Shown here piece by piece: positions 46,427-56,133 of a stretch of 64,000 nucleotides of DNA. Below the pieces are notes generated by a model, which saw nothing but the letters and a program-made list of their open reading frames with translations, searched no databases and was not told the DNA's origin. Source of the DNA: Synechococcales cyanobacterium C42_A2020_086. GTDB lineage: Bacteria; Cyanobacteriota; Cyanobacteriia; Elainellales; Elainellaceae. Numbering within the stretch: the stretch's first letter is position 1; each line of letters begins with the position of its first letter. The DNA lies in assembly GCA_015272325.1 (NCBI GenBank), contig JACYLU010000001.1, positions 186,001 through 250,000 on the forward strand. The letters run 5' to 3'. The translations under genes were made by a program, and so were the position numbers.

Positions 46427-48076
46427 ATGAGCTATTGCTTAAACCCAGCCTGTCCTAATCCCGAAAATGCGATCCATGCCGAACGGTGTCAGGCGTGTGG
46501 CTCGAAGTTACTTTTGTACAACCGCTATCGGGTCCTGCAATCCTTGGGCCAGGGGGGCTTTGGGGCAACCTTTCTAGCCCGGGAGGAAGCGCTGCCTGGT
46601 CACCCTTACTGCGTGATTAAGCAACTGCGCCCAGCTGCCTCTTCACCACATGTGCTGCAAATGGCGCGTGATTTATTTGAACGCGAGGCCAAGACCCTGG
46701 GCAAAATTGGCAATCATCCCCAAGTGCCTCGATTGCTCAACTATTTCGAGGTGAATCAAGAATTTTATCTAGTCCAGGAATATATTAGTGGCTCGACGCT
46801 GCAGCAGGAAGTGAAGCGTTCTGGTCCCTTCAGTGAAGCGGGGGTGAAACAGTTTCTCAGCGAAGTCCTGCCGATGTTGCAATACATCCATAGCCAGCAG
46901 GTGATCCACCGCGATATTAAGCCCGCTAACTTGATTCGTCGCGCTCAGGACCGCAAGCTGGTGCTGATCGATTTTGGGGCGGTAAAAGACCAAGTCAACC
47001 CAACTCGCATGGGAGCAACCGAGCAAACTGCACTGACGGCTTACGCCATCGGGACACCCGGCTATGCTCCTCCCGAGCAGATGGCGATGCGGCCAGTCTA
47101 TGCTAGCGATATCTACGCCTTGGGGGTTACCTGTCTATACCTGCTGACCGGGAAATCTCCTAAAGATATGGACTATGACCCTGCTACCGGGGAGATTCTC
47201 TGGCGCAACCAGGTGCATGTCAGTGACCACTTTACTGATGTGCTGAAAAAGATGCTGGAGGTGTCGGTTCGCCATCGCTACCAACAGGCTAACGATGTCT
47301 TGCGGGCGCTAGATCTAGAACCCTACCTCGACAGTTTGGCACGCAGCATGGTGAGTCAGCCCAGTCGCCCGTCTCGCCAGAGTCATGCAGCAAGTGCGGG
47401 TGATTCAGCCGAAGGCACCCTGAATTCTATGCCGTCTTCACCGACTGCCCGGATGGCAGCTGCAATTCGAGCTCGCCAAGCCGCAAAAGCGGTCGGGGAT
47501 GTCGCTCGCTCAGATGCGACTAGCTTGCAGTCTGGCTCGCTGCGCCGCCCAACTCTTGTCCAAGGTGCTACTGCGGTGACAGCCCTGCACAGCAAGGAGT
47601 CCCCGAGTCGTGATTCGGCAACACGGGCTGTAATGGCCAACTCTGCGCGGCTCACTGCAGAAGAGCTACTCTCTGCCTATGCAAAGGGCAAGCGTGATTT
47701 TACCTGCCACGACCTCAGTGCTCTGAATCTCTCGAAAACGAATCTTTCAGGTGCCAACTTTCATCAGTCCACGTTGCAAAAAAGCAACCTGCAAGGTGCC
47801 AATTTACTCAACGCTGACTTTGGACGAGCTAGCCTTAGTCAGGCACTGCTGAAGAATGCTAAGCTGGCCCGAGCCTATCTCAGCCATGCCGATTTAGCGG
47901 GTGCCGATCTGCGCGGAGCTGACTTGAGCTACGCCTATCTCAGCCATGCCAACCTACGTGGGGCTAACCTGTGTGGAGCCGATTTAACGGGTGCCAAAGT
48001 GTCAGATGAGCAGCTAGCTATGGCCCGCACCAATTGGGCAACGGTTCATCCCAGCGGCAAACGAGGGTTATGGTAG
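46427..48076 (+). CDS. Ser/Thr protein kinase with N-terminal zinc ribbon and C-terminal pentapeptide repeats (SpkB-like)
   Basis: The product is 549 aa from ATG 46427. A zinc ribbon (Cys4, Cys9, Cys21, Cys24) precedes a eukaryotic-type kinase: GQGGFG (41-46), Lys65, HRDIKPAN (161-168), DFG (182-184) and GTPGYAPPEQ. A Ser/Ala/Arg-rich linker (about 315-400) leads to LTAEELLSAYAKGKRDF and about 20 pentapeptides, ending TVHPSGKRGLW. This order matches cyanobacterial SpkB, implicated in oxidative stress and motility in Synechocystis. The pentapeptide module has a free-standing relative at 11302-11859. Partners and substrates are unknown; an FHA reader protein lies at the left edge of the window. 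Confidence 0.93.
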   Translation: MSYCLNPACPNPENAIHAERCQACGSKLLLYNRYRVLQSLGQGGFGATFLAREEALPGHPYCVIKQLRPAASSPHVLQMARDLFEREAKTLGKIGNHPQVPRLLNYFEVNQEFYLVQEYISGSTLQQEVKRSGPFSEAGVKQFLSEVLPMLQYIHSQQVIHRDIKPANLIRRAQDRKLVLIDFGAVKDQVNPTRMGATEQTALTAYAIGTPGYAPPEQMAMRPVYASDIYALGVTCLYLLTGKSPKDMDYDPATGEILWRNQVHVSDHFTDVLKKMLEVSVRHRYQQANDVLRALDLEPYLDSLARSMVSQPSRPSRQSHAASAGDSAEGTLNSMPSSPTARMAAAIRARQAAKAVGDVARSDATSLQSGSLRRPTLVQGATAVTALHSKESPSRDSATRAVMANSARLTAEELLSAYAKGKRDFTCHDLSALNLSKTNLSGANFHQSTLQKSNLQGANLLNADFGRASLSQALLKNAKLARAYLSHADLAGADLRGADLSYAYLSHANLRGANLCGADLTGAKVSDEQLAMARTNWATVHPSGKRGLW

Positions 48077-48141
48077 TGAATATAGCGGACTGAATCCTGC
48101 GATTCGCTTGCCCTGCCATTAGCCCAGTTCAACCTCCTACC

Positions 48142-48444
48142 ATGCCTGACCCCACTTCCAAGCCCGTCTCTCGATTTGCATCTCGCCGCCTTGATCCGCA
48201 ACAAGAACCTGAAAAGTATGCTCAACTTAAAGCCGAGTTAAAAGCTCCCTATCGAGGATTACGGCAATTCATTTATCTTGGCTGCGCTGCTTCGGGTTTC
48301 ATTGGCGGCTTTATCTTTTTGATGCAGTTGCTGGCTGGACGCCAGGTTGAGAGCACTTTGCCGAACTTGGCGCTGCAGATCGGTGTGGTGGCGCTGATGC
48401 TGTGGCTGTTTCGGTTAGAGCAAAAAGCGGCGCGCAAACCCTGA
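48142..48444 (+). CDS. DUF3493 (LPA3-like) membrane protein
   Basis: The product is 100 aa from ATG 48142. It opens with a polar segment (RFASRRLDPQQEPEKYAQLK), then AELKAPYRGLRQFIYLG, the signature stretch of DUF3493, and two membrane helices (about 46-64 and 74-91). The family is restricted to phototrophs; the plant member LPA3 helps photosystem II assembly. A photosystem II-related role is inferred from that family and not from anything local. The kinase stop lies 65 bp upstream. Confidence 0.82.
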   Translation: MPDPTSKPVSRFASRRLDPQQEPEKYAQLKAELKAPYRGLRQFIYLGCAASGFIGGFIFLMQLLAGRQVESTLPNLALQIGVVALMLWLFRLEQKAARKP

Positions 48445-48702
48445 CCCCGTCTATGGTGAAGAGAGTTTAAGGTTAAGAGAATCTTAAAAAGTCTGGGAAA
48501 TAGCCGATCATCTGTCACACTGAATACAGTTCAAATGGGGTCAGCCGATATAAAGACCCTAACTATAAACACTGTGAATACCTAAGGGTAAATGCCTAAA
48601 GTGAGGTGCCAGGTTCTCTGTTCAGGAGTCTTGGCACTTCGCTTTTTGCAGCGAATTGTGCAGAGGATGAGGCTACCCCTGTGAAGACTGTGAAGCAATG
48701 AA

Positions 48703-50520
48703 ATGGAACGATTGAAAACCGATGTACTCGTAGTGGGTGGTGGAGTAGGTGGGGTGGCAGCGGCAGTACAGTCTGCCCGTCGGGGAGCACGCACGATTTT
48801 AGTCAGTGAATTTTCTTGGTTGGGAGGGATGCTCACCACTGCTGGAGTCGCTGCCCCGGATGGCAATGAGTTGCTTGCCTGGCAAACCGGACTGTGGGGA
48901 GCGTTTCTGCGAGCAGTGGAACAACGGCAGCCCGGAGGAGTCGATCATGCCTGGGTTAGCTTCTTTACCTACGAGCCGCGCATCGGTGCCGCCATTTTTG
49001 CAGATTGGGTGAACGCTTTGCCTAATTTGCATTGGATTCGTGAGCAGGTGCCGCTAGAAGTCTATTGTCGCGATCAGAGGGTGACGGGAATACGTTGCGC
49101 CCACTTCGCAATCGAGGCAAGCATCACCATTGACGCTACAGAACTAGGCGATGTGCTGGCCTTAGCAGACGTACCCCACCGCTGGGGCTGGGACTGGCAA
49201 CCCGAGTGGCAGGAACCCAGTGCACCCACTGCCCCAACCCAACTGACGCAGACCTACCCTGTGCAAGCACCAACCTGGGTTGTTGTCCTCCAAGATTATG
49301 GACCAGGGCAAACCGCACCCGCCATTCCGCCGTCTCCGAATGAGCTGACGCAGCAGAAAGACGTAATGGCAGAATTTGCCGGAACAGAGTACGGCTATGG
49401 GTGGGAACAGTTCCTCAACTACGGCAGACTACCTGGAAATCGATTCATGATTAACTGGCCCCAGCGCGGCAATGACTATGGCGTGGGCTTGCAGCGACTT
49501 GTGGGTTCAGCGGCTCAGCGGCAGGAGTGGTGGCAGGAGGCTTACTGGCATACTCAGAGCTACGCTCGGTTCCTGCAAATGCAGCTCGGACGGCGCTACG
49601 GGCTAGCAGACGCTACGTTTCCGGTGGTCTCCGGTATTGGCGGCGGAGCCTTTGCGCTCCACCCGTACTACCGTGAAAGTCGGCGACTGCAAGGGGTGAC
49701 AACGGTATGTGAGACCGATATTCTACCGGTAGCAGGAGGCTCGGTTGCCGCGTTGCCCATCGACTCAACCGGACAGGTCAACGCCATTGCCATAGGCAAC
49801 TACGTCAACGATCACCACTACCCAGGCTTTTCACTGCCGCTAAAGCCCAAATCGCTGCGCTGGGGCGGCCGCTGGACCGGCACTCCCTTTGCTCTACCCT
49901 ACGATTGTCTCGTTCCGGCAACCATCGATGGACTGTTGGTAGGTGAGAAAAATATTTCTGTCTCCCATATTGCCAATGGAGCCACCCGGTTGCAGCCTGT
50001 CGTATTGGGGTTAGGGCAGGCCGCAGGCATGGCAGCTGCGCTCTGTATTGAACAAGGCTGCCCGCCGCGAGCCTTACCGGTCCGGGTGTTGCAAGAGGCT
50101 CTGCTTACTGACCCAATAGCTCCCGCTGCGGTGGTGCCTCTGTGGAACCGAACGCCGGAACACCCCGATTGGCTGTACTGGCAGCGCTATTATCTGGCTC
50201 ATCCTGAGGCTTACCCTTGCACGGGCTATTGTCCTGATTCAGGAGTCCTAGATTCGGCTTCTGCGACCACGAATCGAGCCGATTTGGAATTTAGCGGCAT
50301 CCTGCAGCGTTGCGACGAGCAAGATTACGCCTTCACCATCACGGCTGCTCAGGATGAGCTAAGCAATGGCAGAGCGGAAGTGAGTCTGGTAACCCTCTCA
50401 GCGGAGGTCAACGACCAGCTTTCCTTATGCCAGACCGGGTCACGGCTGCGGCTGTGGGGGCGACTGAATCGCTCGGGCAACTGGCTGCTGGTGAGCCGGC
50501 TGCGTCCTGAAGAGCATTAG
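48703..50520 (+). CDS. FAD-dependent oxidoreductase (FAD_oxidored family)
   Basis: The product is 605 aa from ATG 48703. It begins with DVLVVGGGVGGVAAAVQSAR, a classical FAD-binding Rossmann loop, followed by SEFSWLGGMLTTAGVAAPDG, the marker of the PF12831-type family. IDATELGDVLALA and VVSGIGGGAFALHPYYRESR lie further on, and ISVSHIANGATRLQPVVLGLGQAAGMAAAL closes the FAD domain in two adjacent blocks. A C-terminal small domain (about 500-605) is less conserved. Substrate unknown. miaE starts 66 bp after the stop on the same strand. Confidence 0.87.
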   Translation: MERLKTDVLVVGGGVGGVAAAVQSARRGARTILVSEFSWLGGMLTTAGVAAPDGNELLAWQTGLWGAFLRAVEQRQPGGVDHAWVSFFTYEPRIGAAIFADWVNALPNLHWIREQVPLEVYCRDQRVTGIRCAHFAIEASITIDATELGDVLALADVPHRWGWDWQPEWQEPSAPTAPTQLTQTYPVQAPTWVVVLQDYGPGQTAPAIPPSPNELTQQKDVMAEFAGTEYGYGWEQFLNYGRLPGNRFMINWPQRGNDYGVGLQRLVGSAAQRQEWWQEAYWHTQSYARFLQMQLGRRYGLADATFPVVSGIGGGAFALHPYYRESRRLQGVTTVCETDILPVAGGSVAALPIDSTGQVNAIAIGNYVNDHHYPGFSLPLKPKSLRWGGRWTGTPFALPYDCLVPATIDGLLVGEKNISVSHIANGATRLQPVVLGLGQAAGMAAALCIEQGCPPRALPVRVLQEALLTDPIAPAAVVPLWNRTPEHPDWLYWQRYYLAHPEAYPCTGYCPDSGVLDSASATTNRADLEFSGILQRCDEQDYAFTITAAQDELSNGRAEVSLVTLSAEVNDQLSLCQTGSRLRLWGRLNRSGNWLLVSRLRPEEH

Positions 50521-50586
50521 TGGCACACTAGATGAAGCCGCATCGTCTCTTCGCACCCTGCCAATCGATCGGAGTTGCCTGTTTCT

Positions 50587-51186
50587 ATGACTGCTGCTTC
50601 TCTTCCGACCATCAAATTTTTGCAACAGCCCACATCAGCCGCGTGGATCGAGCAAGCAATTGCCCATTTAGACACGATTCTGCTGGATCACTCGCACTGT
50701 GAGCGCAAAGCTGCCGGTGTTGCTCTCAACCTGATCTTCCGCTATCCCTCTAGCAGCAAGCTAGTCCGTACACTGACGGCAATTGCTCAGGAAGAGCTAG
50801 AGCATTTTGAGCAGGTCAATCAGTGGCTCGACCGACGTGGTATCGCCTTGGCTCCGCTGTCGGCACCTCCCTATGCTGCCGGGCTGAAAGCCGAGATTCG
50901 CCGCTCTGAGCCGGAGCGCATGCTCGATTCGTTGCTGGTATCAGGATTAATCGAAGCCCGCAGCCACGAACGCTTGGGACTGCTTGCCCTACACTGCCCG
51001 GATCCTGAGCTAGCTCAGTTCTATCGAGGTCTAATGGCATCCGAAGCGCGGCACTATGGCATCTACTGGACACTGGCAACCACCTACTTTGAGCGAACCG
51101 ACGTCGGGCAACGCCTAGAACAGCTTGCGGCCGTCGAGAGTGAATTGCTTGCGACGCTTTATCCCGAGCCTCGAATTCATAGCTAG
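50587..51186 (+). CDS. miaE: tRNA-(ms2io6A)-hydroxylase
   Basis: MiaE is a diiron monooxygenase that hydroxylates the isopentenyl side chain of modified A37 in tRNAs. I start at ATG 50587 (199 aa); a TTG four codons earlier is the alternative. Ferritin-like helices carry the ligands: HCERKAAGVALNLI, AQEELEHFEQV (Glu and His), LIEARSHERLGLL and SEARHYGIYW. These four blocks are the family signature. The upstream MiaA/MiaB enzymes are not in the window. Confidence 0.92.
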   Translation: MTAASLPTIKFLQQPTSAAWIEQAIAHLDTILLDHSHCERKAAGVALNLIFRYPSSSKLVRTLTAIAQEELEHFEQVNQWLDRRGIALAPLSAPPYAAGLKAEIRRSEPERMLDSLLVSGLIEARSHERLGLLALHCPDPELAQFYRGLMASEARHYGIYWTLATTYFERTDVGQRLEQLAAVESELLATLYPEPRIHS

Positions 51187-51329
51187 CACCTTCTGGTTGC
51201 TGCTGTAGCTCATACACAGCAGCTCATATACGGTGGAATCCAGCAAATTATTCTCTGCAATATGCTTCTGTTTTTAATTATTTTAATTAAAGATATTCAA
51301 TTAACAATCCATTTGGTATTCCCTTTCTC

Positions 51330-51848
51330 ATGCAAACCTGCTATCACAATTTTTTGATTCGAGACTGGCAACCTGCCGATCGCCCAATGGCGGCAGCGCT
51401 GATTCAATCGGTGCTAGAGGAGTATCGGCTGAGCTGCGAACCCGAAGGAGCCGACTGGGATGTGATGCAGGTTGAGTCTGCCTACTGGGCAACCGGCGGC
51501 GAATTCTGGGTGGTAGAGCAGCAGGGGCGGCTAGTTGGCACTGGTGGCTACTATCCGATTGCCCGTGGGCAAAAGGCTGTAGAAATTCGCAAGATGTATT
51601 TGCTGCCCGAGGTTCGTGGGCAAGGGCTAGGTCGATTTTTGCTGCAAACCTTAGAGCAGCAAATTGCCAAGCGGGGATTTCAGCAAATCTGGATTGAAAC
51701 GGCTAGCGTTCTCAAAGAAGCCATAAAACTTTACGAAAGCAGCGGCTATGTTCCTAGTACGGGAGTAGAAACGGCTCGCTGCGATCGGGTGTATGTCAAG
51801 CACATCAACTACGACGCGGCAGTTCAGAACCTAGCTAAACCGAGTTAA
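51330..51848 (+). CDS. GNAT-family N-acetyltransferase
   Basis: The product is 172 aa from ATG 51330. The acetyl-CoA-binding motif A reads RKMYLLPEVRGQGLGRFLL (about 90-108), preceded by WVVEQQGRLVGTGGYYPI. The substrate cannot be told from sequence. A strongly AT-rich stretch upstream (51240-51320) probably holds its promoter. An imperfect 14-bp tandem repeat (AGCTCATA...) lies at 51207-51233. Confidence 0.85.
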   Translation: MQTCYHNFLIRDWQPADRPMAAALIQSVLEEYRLSCEPEGADWDVMQVESAYWATGGEFWVVEQQGRLVGTGGYYPIARGQKAVEIRKMYLLPEVRGQGLGRFLLQTLEQQIAKRGFQQIWIETASVLKEAIKLYESSGYVPSTGVETARCDRVYVKHINYDAAVQNLAKPS

Positions 51849-52057
51849 ATCAACCCCAAACACACGCCGAAATTCATCAACCGCTACTTTGTGAAGCCAG
51901 CCGGCAGTGGTTTACCTGCAGAAAGGTGATAAGCCTCAGCGATGCCTCTGCCTGAGGGTAGAACTTAGTCGGATCTGATTTCCGTCTTTGGGTAGACGTC
52001 TGTAAAAGAGCAGTCTGTGAAAGTGAACGGAATCAAAACTGAGCTGAGAGAGAATTT

Positions 52058-52264
52058 ATGAAATTAACAAAATCATTGAACGCGATGAGCTTAAAGATGA
52101 TGCTCCTGGCGGCACTACCGCTGCTCATGGGTGTGATGATAGCTGCTTGTGGCGACACGCGCGAGACCGAAATTGAAACTCCGACGGACGAAACCGAGAT
52201 CGAGCAGCCCGCCACATCGCCGGAAGCCTCTCCCGATGCTCCTGCCTCGCCGACCGCTCCTTAG
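52058..52264 (+). CDS. Small lipoprotein with acidic/proline-rich tail
   Basis: The product is 68 aa from ATG 52058, with GAGAGAG upstream. A signal peptide (about 11-30, MMLLAALPLLMGVMIAAC) ends in a lipobox-like IAAC with Cys at 31. The mature 38 residues are almost only Glu, Thr, Pro, Asp, Ser and Ala (ETEIETPTDETEIEQP). Such a tail is unstructured. I recognise no family; it is a plausible short outer-surface or periplasmic lipoprotein. Confidence 0.72.
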   Translation: MKLTKSLNAMSLKMMLLAALPLLMGVMIAACGDTRETEIETPTDETEIEQPATSPEASPDAPASPTAP

Positions 52265-52292
52265 TTCAGCTTGATTGAGTTCAGCTTGATTG
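52263..52292. repeat. Perfect 15-bp tandem duplication
   Basis: AGTTCAGCTTGATTG occurs twice head to tail, beginning within the stop codon of the lipoprotein gene. Confidence 0.92.
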
Positions 52293-52490
52293 TCTCACCA
52301 TCAGCAAAGCGTAACAATTACCAGGATGTGCTGTGCTTCGCGCAACGTATCTTTATTGTTGCTCTTGTATTTAGGTCTGCGTAACATCTGCCCCATTTTA
52401 GGCACTGGGATATTCAGACGTTTAGATATTCAGATACGCCGTCACCAAGGCTACTCGGGACGGGTTACTCCCTATCCAGTTTGGCCTCAC

Positions 52491-53633
52491 CTATGCTTTA
52501 GCTGTTACAGCAGAGGAGTTGGTTGGTAGATATCCTTCTACGAGATAGTCTGAGCCAATGGTATGCCATTGTACCCTCTCCAGGGGAAGTGCTTGGTCCA
52601 TACGAGTGAAGCCTAGTTCACCTATCGGTGAGGGTGCATCTGCTCCGCCAATTAACTTAGGAGCAATGAATGCCAAAATCTTCTGTACTGAGGCTTCAGC
52701 AATAGCCCGAGCCGCGAGTGTACCTCCACATTCCCACAGCACATTCAAACAGCCACGCTCATAGAGCTGCTGCATTACAAGTTGAGGCGTGAGCTGGGAT
52801 AATTCAACTACTTCTACTCCCTGACGTTGCAATGCCCTTTGAGGAGCTGATGGTGCTCCTTGTTCAGTAAAAACGAGGGTAGGAGCATCTTGCGTTTGCC
52901 AGAGGTGGGCTGCGGGCGGTAGGTCGAGATGGCGGCTCATCACAACTCGTAGTGGGTTCGCTCCTTGACCGTGACTCGTCAGGTGCGGGTTATCCTGCCG
53001 GACCGTGTTGCCGCCAATGATGATTGCATCGCAGCGGCTCCGCAACTGATGGACCCAAGTTCGGGCAGCCTCAGAAGTGACCCAGGCGCTATGGCCGGTT
53101 GTAGCAGCAATTTTGCCATCCAGCGTCATCGCATACTTCAGGATGCCAAACGGACGTTGGTAGCGCATGCGATGCACAAATCCTTCATTGAGAGTTTGGC
53201 ATGCCGCTTCCTCAACCCCTACGACAACTTCAATTCCAGCAGACTGGAGCCGAGCAATACCGCGACCGGATACCTGAGGATTGGGGTCTACCATGCCCAC
53301 AACGACCTTAGCGACCCCCGCCTGAATCAACGCATCAGCACAGGGTGGTGTTCGCCCATAATGGCTGCAAGGTTCTAAGTTAACGTAGAGTGTGGCTCCC
53401 TGAGCTTGGCTGCCTGCCGCCTGCAACGCGAATACCTCAGCATGGGGTTGTCCTGCTTGGGGATGAAAGCCTTCCCCCACAATTGCACCTCCTCGGACAA
53501 CTACTGCTCCCACCATTGGATTGGGAGCCGTTCGACCGGCTGCCCGCTCGGCTAACGCTAGACAGCGCTGCATCATTCGTCGATCGAACTCTGAGGCAGC
53601 AGGGGGTACAGGCGAGGATGTAAACGTAGACAT
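52491..53633 (-). CDS. ribD: Riboflavin biosynthesis bifunctional deaminase/reductase
   Basis: RibD performs the second and third steps of riboflavin synthesis. The product is 380 aa from ATG 53633. The zinc deaminase domain has NPMVGAVVV, HAE (64-66) and PCSHYGRTPPC (Cys89, Cys98). The reductase domain begins near 160 (PFGILKYAMTLDGKIA) and contains SRCDAIIIGGNTVRQDNPHL and ECGGTLA. No FMN riboswitch-like leader is recognisable upstream. Confidence 0.95.
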   Translation of the reverse strand: MSTFTSSPVPPAASEFDRRMMQRCLALAERAAGRTAPNPMVGAVVVRGGAIVGEGFHPQAGQPHAEVFALQAAGSQAQGATLYVNLEPCSHYGRTPPCADALIQAGVAKVVVGMVDPNPQVSGRGIARLQSAGIEVVVGVEEAACQTLNEGFVHRMRYQRPFGILKYAMTLDGKIAATTGHSAWVTSEAARTWVHQLRSRCDAIIIGGNTVRQDNPHLTSHGQGANPLRVVMSRHLDLPPAAHLWQTQDAPTLVFTEQGAPSAPQRALQRQGVEVVELSQLTPQLVMQQLYERGCLNVLWECGGTLAARAIAEASVQKILAFIAPKLIGGADAPSPIGELGFTRMDQALPLERVQWHTIGSDYLVEGYLPTNSSAVTAKA

Positions 53634-54201
53634 GGAGCACCAAGAGAACCCATCAAAGCGAAATTCATAGGAGATTAGGTAAAACTTTATGTTTTTTGGG
53701 GTCGCTATGCTTGATGATGCAATGCTACAGGGATAAATTGATCGTTTTTTTGCTGCTCCTATTAGCCAAATCCCATTGGCAGAATTAAGAATTCACGCTA
53801 TCAATAGCAGGCACTACTTTAATTATTCGCTGTGAGGTGGTTACCCTATGATGTTCGACAAAAGAAGTTTCAGACAGATCGACTGAACGCTTCGAGTGAT
53901 TTGAATTATATTGTTAAACCTTGTTAAGTAAACCTACCTCATGGGCTGCCCGATCTAATTAACCATCTGTCAGCCATCCGTTTAGCCATCTTAGCCATCC
54001 GTCAAGGCTCTGGAAGCCGTTCTGTCTGGGTTAAGAAATTGATATGGCAATTGCCCAACCATTCGTTAGAATTTATCCCAATGTACTGAACGTTGACTAG
54101 ATTTAACCTGGTGGAGGAATTTGGCAGCCCGTGTTAAACCTTAGGATTTTTGTTCTATCGCATTTTCGTTCTTTCGCTTGTCTGACTCTAACGCACATCC
54201 G
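53634..54201. other. Divergent intergenic region between ribD and the phosphatase gene
   Basis: About 570 bp. No coding frame is accepted. A degenerate run of (T/C)AGCCATC(CGT/TT) units occupies about 53971-54004. Promoters for both flanking genes are expected but not located. Confidence 0.5.
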
Positions 54202-55677
54202 ATGACTGCTGTGCCCGCCCCCCGACAGCCCTCTCCATCGTCTGATTTTTCTGGTGGTACCACGCCGCCAGACATTACACCTGTGTTCGCATTGAAGGAA
54301 TTGGTTTCGCGGCTGCATCGAGAGCAAAACAAAATTCAGGATTTGCTAGCCTCCCTGGGGTTTGCACTGCGGAGTTTTAAGAATCTCAATCAGTTTTTAG
54401 AGCTGACGCCACTCATTGCTAGTCGCGTTACCGATGCTGATGGCGGTGCCTTGGTCATGTACAAACCCAACGGGCAGATCCGCCTGGAACGGCTGCATTG
54501 TCAAGATAACAACCATTGCCAAGATGTGCGAGGAGCCATCGAAGCAGCCACTCGTCAGCTAACGGCGTCTTCACCTTCCTACGGTAAGCTTGCCCCTCAC
54601 CACAACCGAACTGCGGATCTCGATCAGCGTGTCAGCCACAACCTCAGTTCTACTGGTGTTGCTGTGCAGCTATTTGGCACCGCCATCTTGACGAAGAATG
54701 TTGAGCGCGGCCGGCTCTATGTGTTTAGCCGCGACCCCGAGTACACTTGGACCGAGACTCGACAAAAGCTGGTGCGGCTCGTGGCAGACCAAACCGCCGT
54801 TGCCATTGAAAACGACGAGCTGACCGTTGAACTCCGCAAAAAAGAGCGCCTAGACCGCGAACTGGAAATTGGTGCCGAAATTCAGCATCAGCTCTTGCCG
54901 CGCCAGTGCCCAACTATCCGAGGAGTAGAGCTAGCTGCTCGCTGTAAGACCGCCAATCGCGTAGGAGGAGATTACTACGACTTCATTCCTGCTAATTACG
55001 ATCAGTTCCGCGCCAAAAAATCTGCGCAGCGCGTTGAGCCTAAGTCCTGGAGTCTAGCCATCGGAGATGTTATGGGCAAGGGCGTTCCGGCAGGGCTGAT
55101 TATGACCATGCTGCGTGGCATGTTGCGGGCAGAAGTGCTGAATGCCCATTCCCCTGCTCGCATCTTGCAGCATCTCAATCATGTCATGTATGCCGATTTG
55201 GAAAACTCCAATCGCTTCGTGACCTTGTTTTACTCCGAGTACAACGCCGAGACGCGCATCCTGTCCTACAGCAACGCTGCCCACAATCCGCCGCTGCTTT
55301 GGCAGGCTGCTACCCAAACCATTAAGCGGCTAGACACTTTTGGGATGCTGATCGGACTCGATATGGACAGCAAGTACCACGAGGCGCAGGTGCAGCTCCA
55401 CCCCGGCGATACGCTGATTTACTTCACCGACGGCTTTACCGACGCCGCAAACCAGAGCGGCGAACGCTTTGACGAAGAGAACCTAGAGCGGCATTTTCAA
55501 TGGGCGTGCCGTCATTGTGATACCCCTCAAGCTATTTTGGAATATTTGTTTAACCAGGTGCAGCAGTTTATCGGTGCCGATCGACACAATGAAGACGACA
55601 TGACCCTGATCGTGATGCAGATCAAAGACGAGCCATCTCCCGCTTCAACGGAAGCACCTGCTGCCCCTCAGGCTTAA
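54202..55677 (+). CDS. GAF-SpoIIE (RsbU-type) protein phosphatase
   Basis: I start at ATG 54202 (491 aa); a TTG eight codons upstream is the alternative. Residues about 30-215 form a GAF-like sensor (LASRVTDADGGALVMY is reminiscent), ending in LVADQTAVAIEND. A coiled segment precedes the PP2C/SpoIIE domain: LEIGAEIQHQLLPRQCP, GGDYYDF, AIGDVMGKGVPAGLIM, AHNPPLLW, YFTDGFTDA and DDMTLIV. It should dephosphorylate an anti-sigma-factor antagonist or similar phosphoprotein. It is soluble. No sigma/anti-sigma gene is near. Confidence 0.92.
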   Translation: MTAVPAPRQPSPSSDFSGGTTPPDITPVFALKELVSRLHREQNKIQDLLASLGFALRSFKNLNQFLELTPLIASRVTDADGGALVMYKPNGQIRLERLHCQDNNHCQDVRGAIEAATRQLTASSPSYGKLAPHHNRTADLDQRVSHNLSSTGVAVQLFGTAILTKNVERGRLYVFSRDPEYTWTETRQKLVRLVADQTAVAIENDELTVELRKKERLDRELEIGAEIQHQLLPRQCPTIRGVELAARCKTANRVGGDYYDFIPANYDQFRAKKSAQRVEPKSWSLAIGDVMGKGVPAGLIMTMLRGMLRAEVLNAHSPARILQHLNHVMYADLENSNRFVTLFYSEYNAETRILSYSNAAHNPPLLWQAATQTIKRLDTFGMLIGLDMDSKYHEAQVQLHPGDTLIYFTDGFTDAANQSGERFDEENLERHFQWACRHCDTPQAILEYLFNQVQQFIGADRHNEDDMTLIVMQIKDEPSPASTEAPAAPQA

Positions 55678-55809
55678 CGCCATTGCCCAACCTCAATCCT
55701 TCATCCTCTTGCTGATCTGAATTCAGCGAACTGTGGCACACTAATGTTCGATCAGGGCTTGGATGAAAGCTCAATTAGAATTCACTGCAGTTTCGTGGGA
55801 GATGGGGTG

Positions 55810-56067
55810 ATGGTAGTGATCGACTTAGTGCATCATGCAATTCCGCAATTGAACGATTTCAGCTCTTGGTCTGAGATGATGCAGACGGGGCTGGGTTTCC
55901 TGACTGGAAATACCTGGGGGATCCTAGCTCAGCAGCAGTTTGATACCGACGTATTTGCCGGTGCCCGTGGTCTGTTCAACTCCTTTCTGCAATCGGGACA
56001 ACTATGGGCATTCCTGATTGGACTAATCGTGGGTTACCTGCTCAAAGGTTTTACCTCTTATGGTTGA
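55810..56067 (+). CDS. Small membrane protein, unknown function
   Basis: I choose ATG 55810 (85 aa), with GGGAG 8 nt upstream; the frame upstream to 55744 lacks a site. A polar N-terminus (LVHHAIPQLNDFSSWSEMMQ) is followed by a moderately hydrophobic stretch and one clear C-terminal helix (LWAFLIGLIVGYLLKGF). It lies between the phosphatase and argH on the same strand. I do not recognise a family. The good ribosome site and membrane helix make a real gene likely. Confidence 0.6.
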   Translation: MVVIDLVHHAIPQLNDFSSWSEMMQTGLGFLTGNTWGILAQQQFDTDVFAGARGLFNSFLQSGQLWAFLIGLIVGYLLKGFTSYG

Positions 56068-56109
56068 TTTCTCTGATTCACTCCGGGCCATCTACTAGCG
56101 AGTATCTAC

Positions 56110-56133
56110 AGTCATAGCTCGAGTCATAGCTCG
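56110..56133. repeat. Perfect 12-bp tandem duplication
   Basis: AGTCATAGCTCG occurs twice head to tail (56110-56121 and 56122-56133). Confidence 0.92.

Noticed and set aside
46116-46430. 104-codon frame overlapping the kinase start by ATGA
   Set aside because: Overlap suggests coupling, but the translation has no secondary-structure or family signal and the ribosome site is poor.
47720-48000. Direct repeats in the kinase 3' part
   Set aside because: Explained by pentapeptide repeats at the protein level.
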